Origin: Lachnospiraceae bacterium
GTDB lineage: Bacteria > Bacillota > Clostridia > Lachnospirales > Lachnospiraceae
Direction: 5' to 3'
DNA length: 64,000 nucleotides
Assembly (NCBI GenBank): GCA_900768755.1
Contig: CAAGDV010000006.1
Span: 9,682 to 73,681 of the forward strand
Below, one piece after another: positions 1 to 8,039 of the stretch. The position numbers were made by a program, and so were the translations under genes. The notes beneath the pieces are model-generated. The model had not been told where the DNA came from. It saw only the letters and a program-made list of their open reading frames with translations, and did not search any database. Numbering within the stretch: position 1 is the first letter of the stretch; the number at the start of each line of letters is the position of its first letter.

Positions 1-59
1 CGGAGGGCGTCGGTACGGAATTCACTTTTGCGCTTCCGCTTGTCCGCACCTCCGATTAA
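1..59 (+). CDS. sensor histidine kinase, C-terminal end (partial)
   Basis: Only the last 18 codons are present, in the frame starting at base 3 and ending with TAA at 57-59. The residues GVGTEFTFALPL are typical of the end of a HATPase_c domain (G-x-G-T-x-F-x-F-x-L-P), so this is very probably the tail of a membrane or soluble sensor kinase. The stop codon overlaps the stop of the convergent trmL gene by a few bases, leaving no space for a separate terminator. The rest of the gene and its partner regulator lie outside the window. Confidence 0.7.
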   Translation, partial: EGVGTEFTFALPLVRTSD

Positions 60-559
60 TGGGACTGAATATCCCATTCAAAGGTCCTCGGAGCTCCCTC
101 CATCTTAAATCCGTAAAAATCATTCTGCCTAAGCGCCTCGTACAACACAATGGCAACGGCGTTTGACAGATTGAGAGATCTGATATCCCCCCACATGGGG
201 ATTCTTATTGCGGTATCCTGATACTGTTTCAGAATAGTCTCGGGAATTCCCGCACTTTCTTTTCCGAACATAATAAAACAGTCGTCCGAATACTCAACAT
301 CCGTGTAGCTGCGCGCCGCTTTGGTTGTTGCCATATAAATCTTCGCGTTGGGATTGCGCGCCAGAAAATCCTCAAAATCCCTGTAAACAGTAACATTCAG
401 CTTATCCCAGTAATCCAGACCCGCGCGCTTTAACATCTTGTCATTGATGCGAAAGCCCAGCGGTTCAATCAGATGAAGCGAGGTGTTGGTTGCAACACAG
501 GTACGACCGATATTTCCGGTATTGGCGGGCATCTCCGGCTCATGCAAAATAATGTTCAT
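56..559 (-). CDS. trmL: tRNA (cytidine(34)-2'-O)-methyltransferase TrmL
   Basis: SPOUT-class methyltransferase of 167 residues, the usual length for TrmL (CspR). It methylates the ribose of the wobble base of tRNA-Leu isoacceptors in the cytoplasm using S-adenosylmethionine. The N-terminal NIILHEPEMPANTGNIGRTC segment and the C-terminal knot region (MFGKESAGIPE, then RIPM, then RSLNLSNAVAIVLYEALRQ) match the family closely. The ATG overlaps the TAA stop of the upstream CheX-like gene (TAATG), so the two are probably translationally coupled; an AGAGG lies about 10 bases upstream. It is the last gene of the operon that starts near 3630. Confidence 0.93.
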   Translation of the reverse strand: MNIILHEPEMPANTGNIGRTCVATNTSLHLIEPLGFRINDKMLKRAGLDYWDKLNVTVYRDFEDFLARNPNAKIYMATTKAARSYTDVEYSDDCFIMFGKESAGIPETILKQYQDTAIRIPMWGDIRSLNLSNAVAIVLYEALRQNDFYGFKMEGAPRTFEWDIQSH

Positions 560-1035
560 TAGCTTCTCGCCTCTGTAAGAGATACGTCTATCTCGATAAC
601 TTTTCCGTCATCATACTGCATCGGGAGGCATATATTGCGGGCATATACCCTGTCCATCTTAAAATCTCCCTGAATAATCATAGGCGGGGTAATATCTATC
701 ATCACATTTTTGGTTGAAAGAACAGTTGCCGCATTGCCCAAAATCATATTACCCAGTTCGCTCAGAGCGCTGAGTGATATCTCGTCCAGCTGCAGAATCG
801 GCATCATGCACATTTTTGATGCCAAATCGCATGCGACCTCCTTATGTGCCGCAATCAGCACCTGTCCGCCAATCTGTCCGGTCACTCCAAGACAGATTAC
901 AACAGCAGAAGTATCAAAAGCCGTCGTCTTTACATACGGCTGTCCGGCCGTAAGGGTGATTCCGCATGCAGTCTGCATGACACTTGACGCTGCAACCAAA
1001 AAGGCATTAATGTATTCTCCGTTCATCTCTGCCAT
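559..1035 (-). CDS. CheX/CheC-family chemotaxis phosphatase-like protein
   Basis: 158 residues from the ATG at 1033-1035, which has GGAGG 11 bases upstream; a longer reading from 1101 would overlap the aminotransferase and lacks a ribosome site. The segment ELGNMILGNAATVLS matches the conserved E-x2-N helix of the CheC/CheX/FliY fold, whose known members dephosphorylate CheY-P. Only one such helix is evident, as in CheX. No chemotaxis genes are nearby, so the partner is unknown; members of this family outside chemotaxis operons may serve other response regulators. Sandwiched between the aminotransferase gene and trmL with overlaps on the trmL side. Confidence 0.75.
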   Translation of the reverse strand: MAEMNGEYINAFLVAASSVMQTACGITLTAGQPYVKTTAFDTSAVVICLGVTGQIGGQVLIAAHKEVACDLASKMCMMPILQLDEISLSALSELGNMILGNAATVLSTKNVMIDITPPMIIQGDFKMDRVYARNICLPMQYDDGKVIEIDVSLTEARS

Positions 1036-1057
1036 ATCGTTTTTATCCTCCTGAATT

Positions 1058-2218
1058 TTACTGCAATGTCTTAATGAATTCCTCAAGCCGTTCCATTGCA
1101 ATCTTGAGATTTTTAAGCGAGCTTGCGTAGGACATCCTCAAAAATCCCTCTCCGCACTCGCCGAATGCCGTTCCCGGAACGACAGCGACTTTATATTCCA
1201 TCAAAAACCGTTTTGCGAATTCATCCGAAGTCAGCCCGAATTTGGCAATGTTCGGGAAAATATAAAATGCCCCGAACGGCTCAAAACACTGAATTCCCAT
1301 GCCGCGGAGTCTCGCGAGCAAAAAGCGTCTTCTGTTGTCATACTCCGAAACCATCTTTTTAACCTCACCATCGCAGTTGCGGAGCGCCTCCACTGCCGCA
1401 TACTGGCTGTTAGTAGGTGCACACATAATTGCAAACTGATGAATTTTGAGCATCTGCTTGATAATTACCTCGGGACCGCAGGCGTATCCCAGTCTCCAGC
1501 CCGTCATTGCATGGGACTTTGAAAATCCGTTGATGACTATCGTGCGCTCCCTCATTCCCTCAATTGAGGCGATTGAGCAATGTCCTGAGTTGTAGGTAAG
1601 CTCTGAATATATCTCATCGGATACAACGAAAATATCCTTCTCGATACATACTTTTGCAATCTCCCTAAGCTCTGCCTCATTCATTATGGCTCCCGTCGGG
1701 TTGTTAGGGAACGGAAGCACAAGTATTTTGGTCTTGGGCGTAATTGCCGAGCAAAGCTCCTCTGCCGTGAGTTTGAAATCATTCTCTTCCTTCAGGTTGA
1801 TGATGACCGGAGTTGCACCGGCAAGCACTGCACAGGGAAGATAAGATACATAACACGGTTGTGGGATAATAACCTCATCGCCCGGGTCAAGCATGGTACG
1901 GAATGCAATGTCAATGGCCTCACTTCCGCCCACGGTAATAATTATCTCTTTGTCGGGATTGTAGGAAATCCCATAATGTCTGTTGAGGAAATGGTCAATC
2001 TCCACACGAAGCTCCTTTAATCCGGAGTTGCTGGTGTAGTATGTCCTGCCTCTCTCAAGAGAGTATATTCCCTCTTCCCTGATGCTCCACGGAGTATCAA
2101 AATCAGGCTCTCCCACACCAAGAGATATCGCATCCTTCATCTCGCTTGCCAAATCGAAAAATTTGCGGATGCCGGAAGGTTGTATTGTTGTAATTGTCTC
2201 TGATAATGGGTTTCTCAT
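1058..2218 (-). CDS. PLP-dependent aminotransferase, class I/II
   Basis: 386-residue fold-type I aminotransferase. Visible landmarks: LGVGEPDFDTP near the N-terminus, the PNNPTGA loop, the VVSDEIYSELTY segment with the PLP-ring Asp and Tyr, the Schiff-base lysine in INGFSKSHAMTGWRLGY, and the substrate-carboxylate arginine in GFLRMSYA. This is the aspartate/PatA-like subfamily; the amino donor cannot be read from the sequence. The start codon overlaps the stop of the upstream Lrp/AsnC regulator (ATGA). Such pairs suggest an amino-acid-responsive transaminase unit, but this is inference. Confidence 0.9.
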   Translation of the reverse strand: MRNPLSETITTIQPSGIRKFFDLASEMKDAISLGVGEPDFDTPWSIREEGIYSLERGRTYYTSNSGLKELRVEIDHFLNRHYGISYNPDKEIIITVGGSEAIDIAFRTMLDPGDEVIIPQPCYVSYLPCAVLAGATPVIINLKEENDFKLTAEELCSAITPKTKILVLPFPNNPTGAIMNEAELREIAKVCIEKDIFVVSDEIYSELTYNSGHCSIASIEGMRERTIVINGFSKSHAMTGWRLGYACGPEVIIKQMLKIHQFAIMCAPTNSQYAAVEALRNCDGEVKKMVSEYDNRRRFLLARLRGMGIQCFEPFGAFYIFPNIAKFGLTSDEFAKRFLMEYKVAVVPGTAFGECGEGFLRMSYASSLKNLKIAMERLEEFIKTLQ

Positions 2219-2697
2219 GGTGACACCAGCATCCTTTCATCATCCCCCAAAACATCCAGAACTGTTCCGTGGTCCTTATATTTTTTCAAAACAAAGTGTG
2301 TCGATGTGCTCAGGACAGAATCAAGCGGTGAAAGCTTATCTGCCACAAAAAGAGCAACCTCCTTCATGGTTCTTCCCTCAATAATAACGGTAAAATCGAA
2401 TCCGCCCGACATAAGGTACAGTGCATGAACCTCACTGTAATTGTAGATTCTCTCAGCGATGGCATCAAAACCGTTGCCGCGCTGAGGCGTAACCTTGACT
2501 TCAATAAGCGCCGTAACCTTTTCCGCACTTGTCTTATCCCAATTGATAAGTGTATGATAGCCGCAGATGATATGCTCCTTCTCCATCTCCGCCATCTCGT
2601 TGGCAACATCAGTCTCATTCACTCCAAGCATTGCCGCCAGGTCCGCAATGTCGATTCTGCTGTTGGTCTCAAGAATTGCTAAAATTGATTCTCTCAT
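2215..2697 (-). CDS. Lrp/AsnC family transcriptional regulator
   Basis: 160 residues: an N-terminal winged helix-turn-helix (about 1-55, RESILAILETNSRIDIADLAAMLGV) and a C-terminal RAM/AsnC ligand-binding ferredoxin-like domain (about 75-150, with VHALYLMSGGFDFTVIIEG). The ATG at 2695-2697 is preferred because GAGG lies 7 bases upstream; an ATG two codons earlier sits almost on top of that site. It overlaps the aminotransferase start, so it probably controls the operon in response to an amino acid. Regulators of this type act as octamers or dimers. Confidence 0.9.
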   Translation of the reverse strand: MRESILAILETNSRIDIADLAAMLGVNETDVANEMAEMEKEHIICGYHTLINWDKTSAEKVTALIEVKVTPQRGNGFDAIAERIYNYSEVHALYLMSGGFDFTVIIEGRTMKEVALFVADKLSPLDSVLSTSTHFVLKKYKDHGTVLDVLGDDERMLVSP

Positions 2698-2712
2698 TAT
2701 CATTCCTCACTT

Positions 2713-3630
2713 TCATTTCTCATTGAGATATCTTATTTCATCATGACTGTGGATTATTTTGTCATGATTCTTTGTAAAATGTCCTATCAAAGATGCGTTA
2801 ATTCCTTCGCATTCAAGCCGCTCGCACAGCTTTGCCCCGTCCCGGCATGCAATAATCAGGCTTCCCGCCGAACGGGCGCGGTAAATATCTATTCCAAAAT
2901 ATGTGTGAATCTCCGAAATCTCCTGTCTTATCGGGATGGCAGACAGCTCTATCTCTATTCCGCAGCCGGCTCCCATGCATAATTCCCACAGAGCGCCAAA
3001 AATTCCTCCGTCGGAAATATCGTGCATAGCCACAAAATTATCCCGCTCGCCCGTTGCAATCCGCGCCTCATCCTTAATCGGAATCCAGCAGGACGCATCC
3101 AAAACAGGCTCAATATATTCACTGCTGAATCTTTCGTCAATCCGCGCACGCGCATCCGCGTCCGCCAAAAGAAGAGCCGCACTCTCAATGCCAATCCATT
3201 TGGTGACAACGATGTCTTCATCGCCGCTAATGTTTCGGACAGAATAATCAACGCCGCTTCCTTTTCCCAATGCAGTGACAGTCACGTAATTGTCGGTCAC
3301 TCTGTCCGTGACCTCCGTGTGCCCGCCCAGAAGCTTTGTTCCGCAACGCCTGCATTCATCCAGTATCCGCGCGGTAAGACGCTTTAACGCAATCTCCCTT
3401 GCATTGGCTTTCATCATAAAAGCCGCGCTCACGCCGAGCAGTTCCCCGCCCGACGCCCAGATATTGTTGGCAGCCTTGTATACGGCATAGGTTCCCACCT
3501 CGGTTGAGCACAAAAGACCGCTGCCGTCCAAATCAACCTTACCGCAGTCAATTCCCACACCCGGGCCTCTGCCAACCATATTGGTGACACTTCTTTTCAA
3601 AATATTGGCCGGGACCTTGCCGATCTGCAT
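2713..3630 (-). CDS. AIR synthase (PurM/HypE-like) family protein
   Basis: 305 residues. The ATG at 3628-3630 has GGAGG with a 5-base spacer; an ATG at 3642 would include that site in the coding region. The layout is that of the PurM/SelD/HypE/ThiL superfamily: an N-terminal ATP-binding half with glycine-rich GRGPGVGIDCGKVDL and the LLGGHTEVTD segment, and a C-terminal half with MHDISDGGIFGALWELC. It lacks features that would mark it as true PurM or HypE. Such AIRS-related proteins in Clostridia have no settled reaction. Heads the operon with lrp, aminotransferase, cheX-like and trmL. Confidence 0.8.
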   Translation of the reverse strand: MQIGKVPANILKRSVTNMVGRGPGVGIDCGKVDLDGSGLLCSTEVGTYAVYKAANNIWASGGELLGVSAAFMMKANAREIALKRLTARILDECRRCGTKLLGGHTEVTDRVTDNYVTVTALGKGSGVDYSVRNISGDEDIVVTKWIGIESAALLLADADARARIDERFSSEYIEPVLDASCWIPIKDEARIATGERDNFVAMHDISDGGIFGALWELCMGAGCGIEIELSAIPIRQEISEIHTYFGIDIYRARSAGSLIIACRDGAKLCERLECEGINASLIGHFTKNHDKIIHSHDEIRYLNEK

Positions 3631-3693
3631 ACCTGCCTCCATAATACATGAGCCGAAAAACTAAATAATTCATGCCCAAAGATATATTATGTT

Positions 3694-3722
3694 ATTTTAG
3701 CACAGAAATATGGATTTTCCAA
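3694..3722 (-). promoter_or_regulatory. promoter of the AIR synthase-lrp-aminotransferase operon
   Basis: Reading on the minus strand: TTGGAA (3717-3722), a 17-base spacer, and TAAAAT (3694-3699) preceded by TG one base upstream (extended -10). It lies about 65 bases upstream of the AIR synthase start. Confidence 0.55.
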
Positions 3723-3797
3723 CTTATTTTTGCTCTTGCCTGCAAATATTATATCTGATAAACTAATATGTGCAATGAGCATGTTAAAATGTGTAGT

Positions 3798-3896
3798 TTA
3801 TATATACGCCACCACTAACGGCACTATCATTGCAAGTACCAGAACAATGGCAATAACTGCCGCTGCAATCTTAATTGTTTTTTTGTTTTTGAACAT
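3798..3896 (-). CDS. small single-pass membrane protein
   Basis: A 32-codon reading frame with AAAGGAA five bases before its ATG. The product starts with a basic stretch (MFKNKKTIK) followed by about 21 uninterrupted hydrophobic residues ending in VVAYI, so it would be a membrane peptide with its N-terminus inside. Peptides of this shape are common in Lachnospiraceae but have no known function. It lies divergent to the gene starting at 3940 and its start region overlaps that gene's promoter. Short length makes the call uncertain; the good ribosome site and clean charge/hydrophobic pattern favour it. Confidence 0.42.
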   Translation of the reverse strand: MFKNKKTIKIAAAVIAIVLVLAMIVPLVVAYI

Positions 3897-3902
3897 TATA
3901 AT
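3875..3902 (+). promoter_or_regulatory. promoter for the 3940-4590 gene
   Basis: TTGTTT (3875-3880), 16-base spacer, TATAAT (3897-3902). It overlaps the start codon and ribosome site of the divergent small ORF on the other strand, so expression of one may interfere with the other. Confidence 0.45.
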
Positions 3903-3939
3903 TCCTTTCTGCCCCGTCAGAACACATGAGGTAATGTAT

Positions 3940-4590
3940 ATGCAATCACTATTTGTTACTGCTTCAATTAAAAATCTCGGCCCGGTTATACTTCTGTGCT
4001 TCCTCATAGTATGCTTTGAGGTTGTGTACCACAAAAAGCGTTCAGACCGGCGCAACGCCGACGCAGACCGCAAATTCTGGCAGCGCGAGCACGAATCCAA
4101 CTCCGTGCGAAAAAAAGACATAACCTATCTCAACTATATCGAGATTCCCCTTGACACCCTGCCGATGCAGGATTTTTGCGATGAGGAGATATCAGGATAT
4201 CAGGAGGTCCTACGCACATTAAGCTCAGCACGTATACTTAACCTTACCGGCATGACCAACACCGAGCTAAAGCTTGAATACGGACCCGCCAATCTTGCGG
4301 CAATCACGGAGTATGAGGAAAACTACGTCAGACTGATATCCACACTCACAGCGATGGGCGGCAGACTCATAGATATAGGATACTCCGCCGAAGCGGTTAC
4401 AATACTGCGCTATGCGGTATCCATCGGCTGCGAAATCGGACGGTGCTACTATATGCTCGCCACCGAGTACCGTAAAGACGGACATCCTGAGCTAATCGAC
4501 GAACTGATTGATGAGGCAGGAAGGCTTTCCACCATCAATGCACCTGCAATAATCGAGCGCCTTAAGGACATCCGGAGCTACTGCAATTAA
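3940..4590 (+). CDS. membrane-anchored protein with TPR-like C-terminus
   Basis: 216 residues if translation begins at the ATG at 3940-3942, which has GAGG 8 bases upstream; the reading frame is open back to 3730 but without a better start. One hydrophobic segment near the N-terminus (LGPVILLCFLIVCFEVVY) is followed by a charged linker and a helical cytoplasmic part. The last 80 residues (YSAEAVTILRYAVSIGCEIGRCYYMLATEYRKDG and so on) look like one or two tetratricopeptide-type helix pairs. Function not recognised. Followed at 41 bases by a DUF2752 gene on the same strand. Confidence 0.65.
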   Translation: MQSLFVTASIKNLGPVILLCFLIVCFEVVYHKKRSDRRNADADRKFWQREHESNSVRKKDITYLNYIEIPLDTLPMQDFCDEEISGYQEVLRTLSSARILNLTGMTNTELKLEYGPANLAAITEYEENYVRLISTLTAMGGRLIDIGYSAEAVTILRYAVSIGCEIGRCYYMLATEYRKDGHPELIDELIDEAGRLSTINAPAIIERLKDIRSYCN

Positions 4591-4630
4591 TTATACTTGT
4601 TTTTAATAATAATGCAAGAATTGGATTAAT

Positions 4631-5062
4631 ATGAAATCAAAAATAACATTCAGGGAACTTTTGCGCTCGGGGGATTCCGACGCCGTAATATACATAACCG
4701 GAATAGGTGTTTTTGTGCTGACGGCACTGTCATGCGTCATCATGCGCCTTGCAGGTCTGCCGTCCTTCTGCGTAATCAACAGATTTACCGGGGCTTACTG
4801 CCCGGGTTGCGGCGGTACAAGGGCTTTAGGGGCACTCATTTCGGGGCATTTTGTCAAAAGTATCATTCTGCACCCTTTTGTGCCTTATTTTGCCGTTATT
4901 TCAGTTATCTTTTATTTTACGCAGACACTGCGTTTTATAACCCGCGGAAAGGTTCGGGGGCTGCATTTCAGAAACATCTATCTCTACATCGGGATAGGAC
5001 TTCTTCTGCTCAACTGCATTGTGAAGAACGTTCTGCATTTTGCCGGAATATGGGATATGTAA
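4631..5062 (+). CDS. DUF2752 family membrane protein
   Basis: 143 residues with three or four membrane segments (about 18-40, 80-100, 118-138). The motif CPGCGGTRA followed by a histidine-containing helix (SGHFVKSIILHP) is diagnostic of DUF2752, a family of small integral membrane proteins with unknown function whose CxxC pair may bind metal. No strong ribosome site is visible, so it may be translated from the message of the upstream gene. Confidence 0.85.
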   Translation: MKSKITFRELLRSGDSDAVIYITGIGVFVLTALSCVIMRLAGLPSFCVINRFTGAYCPGCGGTRALGALISGHFVKSIILHPFVPYFAVISVIFYFTQTLRFITRGKVRGLHFRNIYLYIGIGLLLLNCIVKNVLHFAGIWDM

Positions 5063-5065
5063 AAG

Positions 5066-5094
5066 TTGACAATGAAACATATCATTTGTATAAT
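5066..5094 (+). promoter_or_regulatory. consensus sigma-A promoter
   Basis: TTGACA (5066-5071), exactly 17 bases, TATAAT (5089-5094): a perfect match at both hexamers. It precedes the repeat-containing gene at 5124, whose product should therefore be strongly expressed. Confidence 0.8.
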
Positions 5095-5123
5095 TGACAT
5101 AATATAATATGCGGAGGTTATGT

Positions 5124-5708
5124 ATGGATAACAACAATATGAACAACGATGATAAGTATACCAATTATACATATCAGTCCAACAATTCCGAGCCTAAGAC
5201 ATATCAGGCGCCGGATGAGAACATGTACAATCAGAATAACAATTACGGTCAGACAAGTAATTACGGTCAACAAAATAATTACGGTCAGACAAGCAATTAT
5301 GGTCAGCCAAGTAATTATGGTCAGACGAGTAATTACGGTCAGCCCAACAATTACGGCCAACCGAACAATTACAACCAGCCGGGTGGATATGGTCAGCCTC
5401 CTTACAACGGATATAATAATGCTCCGCAGAACAACCCTAATGACGGTACCTCTACCGGTGCTCTCGTATGCGGAATTATATCACTGGTTCTTGCATGTTG
5501 CTACGGAAGCGGTATAATTCCCGGCATCATCGGACTTGTCCTTGCCGGCAAATATAAGTCATCAAACGGCGGCAGGCACAACGGCAAATCGCAGGGAGGT
5601 TTTGTATGCTCACTTATCGGCGTAATCATCTCCGCTCTGTTCGTTCTGTTCTTTATTCTTGCATTGGTTTTTAATGTTTTGGACCGAATGAATTCGGTAG
5701 CGTTATAA
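5124..5708 (+). CDS. DUF4190-like membrane protein with Asn/Tyr/Gly/Gln repeat
   Basis: 194 residues from the ATG at 5124, which has GGAGG six bases upstream. Residues 1-39 are polar and Asn-rich; residues 40-93 are about nine copies of a hexapeptide of the form N-Y-G-Q-x-x; residues about 108-138 and 150-190 form two hydrophobic segments separated by a short basic loop (AGKYKSSNGGRHNGK), as in DUF4190 proteins. The repeat is of low complexity and resembles prion-like or phase-separating tails, facing the cytoplasm if the usual topology holds. Strong promoter upstream and a hairpin terminator downstream make it a single-gene unit. Function unknown. Confidence 0.85.
   Translation: MDNNNMNNDDKYTNYTYQSNNSEPKTYQAPDENMYNQNNNYGQTSNYGQQNNYGQTSNYGQPSNYGQTSNYGQPNNYGQPNNYNQPGGYGQPPYNGYNNAPQNNPNDGTSTGALVCGIISLVLACCYGSGIIPGIIGLVLAGKYKSSNGGRHNGKSQGGFVCSLIGVIISALFVLFFILALVFNVLDRMNSVAL
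5241..5402 (+). repeat. 18-bp tandem repeat, about nine copies
   Basis: Nine consecutive 18-base units beginning near 5241, most starting AATTACGGTCAG or a one- or two-base variant, in frame with the gene at 5124. The last two units have drifted furthest. Each encodes six residues with Tyr at a fixed position. Copy number is likely to vary between strains by slippage without frameshift. Confidence 0.9.
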
Positions 5709-5744
5709 AGGGCGCGTGTGAACTCGTATTGAAGATCATAGAAT

Positions 5745-5794
5745 AAGAGTGCCGTACAGATTCGGTTCAGCCCGAATTTGTACAGCACTCTTTT
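5745..5794. terminator. bidirectional terminator between convergent genes
   Basis: Imperfect long hairpin: outer arms AAGAGTGC (5745-5752) and GCACTCTT (5785-5792), inner arms GTACA and ATTCGG pairing with CCGAAT and GTACA. The plus side continues into TTTT; the minus side also reads into A/T-rich DNA. It overlaps the stop of the convergent hydrolase gene at 5793. Confidence 0.75.
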
Positions 5795-6692
5795 AATATT
5801 CATTTAAAAAATCTTCCACCGCCGTCCGGTACGCATCCGGATTGCACAATGCACACACCGCATGTCCCGAATCCGCAATGCCCGCGATTCTTTTTGGCGA
5901 ACTGCAGGCATCATAAAGTATCTCGCTCATCTTATACGGCACAAATCCGTCTTTCTCCCCGTGAATGAACAGAATCGGAATGTCCGTGTTTTGCACAGCC
6001 TCAACCGGGCTCTCGGTGCTCAACTTGAAATGCCCAAAAACAGCCGCTGCCGCCCTTACGCCCGGGAACAGAAAACCAATCGGGATACCCATCTCATATC
6101 CCGTCCGGCGGATTATTGCCTCAGGCGATGTGTAGGCACATTCGGAAATGATTCCAGCCACCTCATCGCAGCCAAGATACCGCGAAGCGTCCAGAACGGT
6201 TGCTGCACCCATCGAAACGCCCCACAAATACAGCTTTGAATACTCTATATGTTCTTTTGCATAGGCTATCCAGCTAAGACAATCCCTGCATTCCTTTACG
6301 CCAAAGGTTATTGTGTGCCCGCTGCTCTGTCCGTGCGCGCGTTCATCGACCATGAGAACGTTGTACCCGAGCTTTCGACATATCCTATAGCACCCGTATC
6401 CGTCCCACATATATGTTCCGTGATACCCGTGCAAAAACAGCACAAGCGGTCTGCCGGGGTCTGTCAAAAGATATCTTCCCGCCAGAACCTCTCCGTCCTC
6501 CGACGCAATCACGGCATCCCTCCACTCTGCCTTTTCCATATCATCGATGGTTGCCAGAAGCTTGTCCTTATGGCCTCTGTACAGCTCATCGTCAGGGATG
6601 TCCGCGGGGTTAACGCGCTTTTTGGGGGAATAGTAAAATACGCGCCTGTACAAAACATATATTACAAGGAAAAACAGCATGAGCGTAATCAT
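5793..6692 (-). CDS. alpha/beta hydrolase, membrane-anchored
   Basis: 299 residues from the ATG at 6690-6692, which overlaps the stop of the upstream GGDEF gene (ATGA) and has GGAGG ten bases upstream. One N-terminal membrane helix (ITLMLFFLVIYVLYRRVFYY) is followed by a serine hydrolase domain: oxyanion region LFLHGYHG, nucleophile elbow GVSMGAA, Asp in FIHGEKDGFVP and a late His in ADSGHAVC. It resembles the BEM46/YqkD-like peptidase-or-esterase group. Substrate unknown. Coupled translation suggests a functional link or merely co-transcription with the GGDEF protein. Confidence 0.85.
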   Translation of the reverse strand: MITLMLFFLVIYVLYRRVFYYSPKKRVNPADIPDDELYRGHKDKLLATIDDMEKAEWRDAVIASEDGEVLAGRYLLTDPGRPLVLFLHGYHGTYMWDGYGCYRICRKLGYNVLMVDERAHGQSSGHTITFGVKECRDCLSWIAYAKEHIEYSKLYLWGVSMGAATVLDASRYLGCDEVAGIISECAYTSPEAIIRRTGYEMGIPIGFLFPGVRAAAAVFGHFKLSTESPVEAVQNTDIPILFIHGEKDGFVPYKMSEILYDACSSPKRIAGIADSGHAVCALCNPDAYRTAVEDFLNEY

Positions 6693-7810
6693 TGTCTGTG
6701 CGCCTCCTTGTACCTTGCCTTGTCGGCATACATATTGGAGTCGGCCTTTGCAACGACATCTCTGACCTCGCTTCCGGCGCCCTCCGCCCATCCGACGGCG
6801 CTCACTATATCCTGCCCCGTCTCCTGCTTATTCTTCCCAAGCAGTTTTCGGACGCCCAGAATAAGATCAACCGCCTCGCCAATATCCGGATTATCAATCA
6901 TCACGACAAATTCATCCCCGCCTGCACGATAGCAGCGGCAACGGTCGGTTAAATATTCGTGCAGAATTTTTCCAAATGAGCTGATAATGGTATCACCCAT
7001 TGCATGTCCGTATTGGTCATTAATCATTTTTAAATTGTTAATGTCCCAATATACAACCGCCACTCTTTTCACCGAAGGGTAGTAGGCTTCCATCATCTCC
7101 TCGTATTTGTTCCGGTTGTAGAGCCCTGTGTCCAGATCTACATCTTTATGCCAGGTAAGCTCGGCAATCTTTATCGCATCCTCGCCCCTCTGGATTACAA
7201 CATACTGAAGCATCAGTGTAAACACCAGAATTATCAGGCTTCTCGGAAACACCTCAAATGCAATGATGATAAAAACCGGATTCTCGTTGTACGGAAGCAC
7301 GAGCGGACCGCCGTCAGCCAGTTCGAGATACCACTGTCTGGTGTGGTTGCTCTCCAGAAGGAGGTTCAGGTCACACAGCCCGTAGTAAAAGCTTATAAGC
7401 GAGCTGACTAACATGACCGCGGTGTTGATTCCAAAAGTAATCCACAGCACTTTTCTCTGGCGGAACTGCACGGCAAACAAGAGCGGAAGTATGTACAAAA
7501 GAACCGCGTGAAATGAAAGAATCGCCGCGATTATTCCTGACGCGATACATATAAATGTGAGAAAAACATATTTCACCTTGGGATTGGACAAATCGACCGT
7601 AAAACTCAATAAAGTCGGGACCATAAGAATTATTCCGGTGAGAAGAAAAGCCACCGAAGTCAGCAATTTATCCACAACAAAGATGTTGCACATCGTCATC
7701 ACCCAGATAAATGCCATCATAAACAAAATATACATGATTCCCCTGAGAATATTCCTGTTGGACTGACTCTCCTGTCCAAGGGCTTCCTTGCTCAGATTCT
7801 CTCTTGCCAT
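6689..7810 (-). CDS. membrane diguanylate cyclase (GGDEF)
   Basis: 373 residues from the ATG at 7808-7810 (GGGG 7 bases upstream). The first 215 residues hold about six membrane helices; a GGDEF domain follows (LDTGLYNRNKYEEM, DINNLKMINDQYGHAMGD, RAGGDEFVVM). The catalytic GGDEF motif is intact, so c-di-GMP synthesis from two GTP is expected. The RxxD inhibitory site five residues upstream is absent, so product inhibition through that site is unlikely. The membrane part is not a recognised sensor domain to my eye. Confidence 0.9.
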   Translation of the reverse strand: MARENLSKEALGQESQSNRNILRGIMYILFMMAFIWVMTMCNIFVVDKLLTSVAFLLTGIILMVPTLLSFTVDLSNPKVKYVFLTFICIASGIIAAILSFHAVLLYILPLLFAVQFRQRKVLWITFGINTAVMLVSSLISFYYGLCDLNLLLESNHTRQWYLELADGGPLVLPYNENPVFIIIAFEVFPRSLIILVFTLMLQYVVIQRGEDAIKIAELTWHKDVDLDTGLYNRNKYEEMMEAYYPSVKRVAVVYWDINNLKMINDQYGHAMGDTIISSFGKILHEYLTDRCRCYRAGGDEFVVMIDNPDIGEAVDLILGVRKLLGKNKQETGQDIVSAVGWAEGAGSEVRDVVAKADSNMYADKARYKEAHRQ

Positions 7811-7861
7811 AACGCATCCCCTTATACACAACCTATAAAAAGTATCCTGTGCAATAAAAAA

Positions 7862-7932
7862 AGCGGGTGATGGGAATCGAACCCACGTATCTAGCTTGGA
7901 AGGCTAGTGTTCTACCATTGAACTACACCCGC
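7862..7932 (-). tRNA. tRNA-Gly (TCC anticodon)
   Basis: 71-base cloverleaf on the minus strand: acceptor GCGGGTG pairs with CACCCGC plus discriminator T; D arm with TTCAATGGTAGAA; anticodon stem CTAGC/GCTAG with loop CTTCCAA giving anticodon TCC; T arm with GGTTCGATTCC. CCA is not encoded. A run of T follows immediately. Confidence 0.95.
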
Positions 7933-7963
7933 ATAAATATTGCTATTCTTTTCGACAAAGTAG

Positions 7964-7992
7964 ATTGTATCACAGTGCCGCGCATATTGCAA
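7964..7992 (-). promoter_or_regulatory. promoter of tRNA-Gly
   Basis: Minus strand TTGCAA (7987-7992), 17-base spacer, TACAAT (7964-7969), placed about 30 bases before the tRNA 5' end. Confidence 0.65.
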
Positions 7993-8039
7993 GTGTTTTT
8001 TTATACCTTAATCCTCCGACTACTGTGGTTTCAAGGAAA

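Noticed and set aside
5118..5360. Ile/Val/Thr-rich antisense frame across the 18-bp repeat
   Set aside because: Arises from the repeat on the other strand; no start site.
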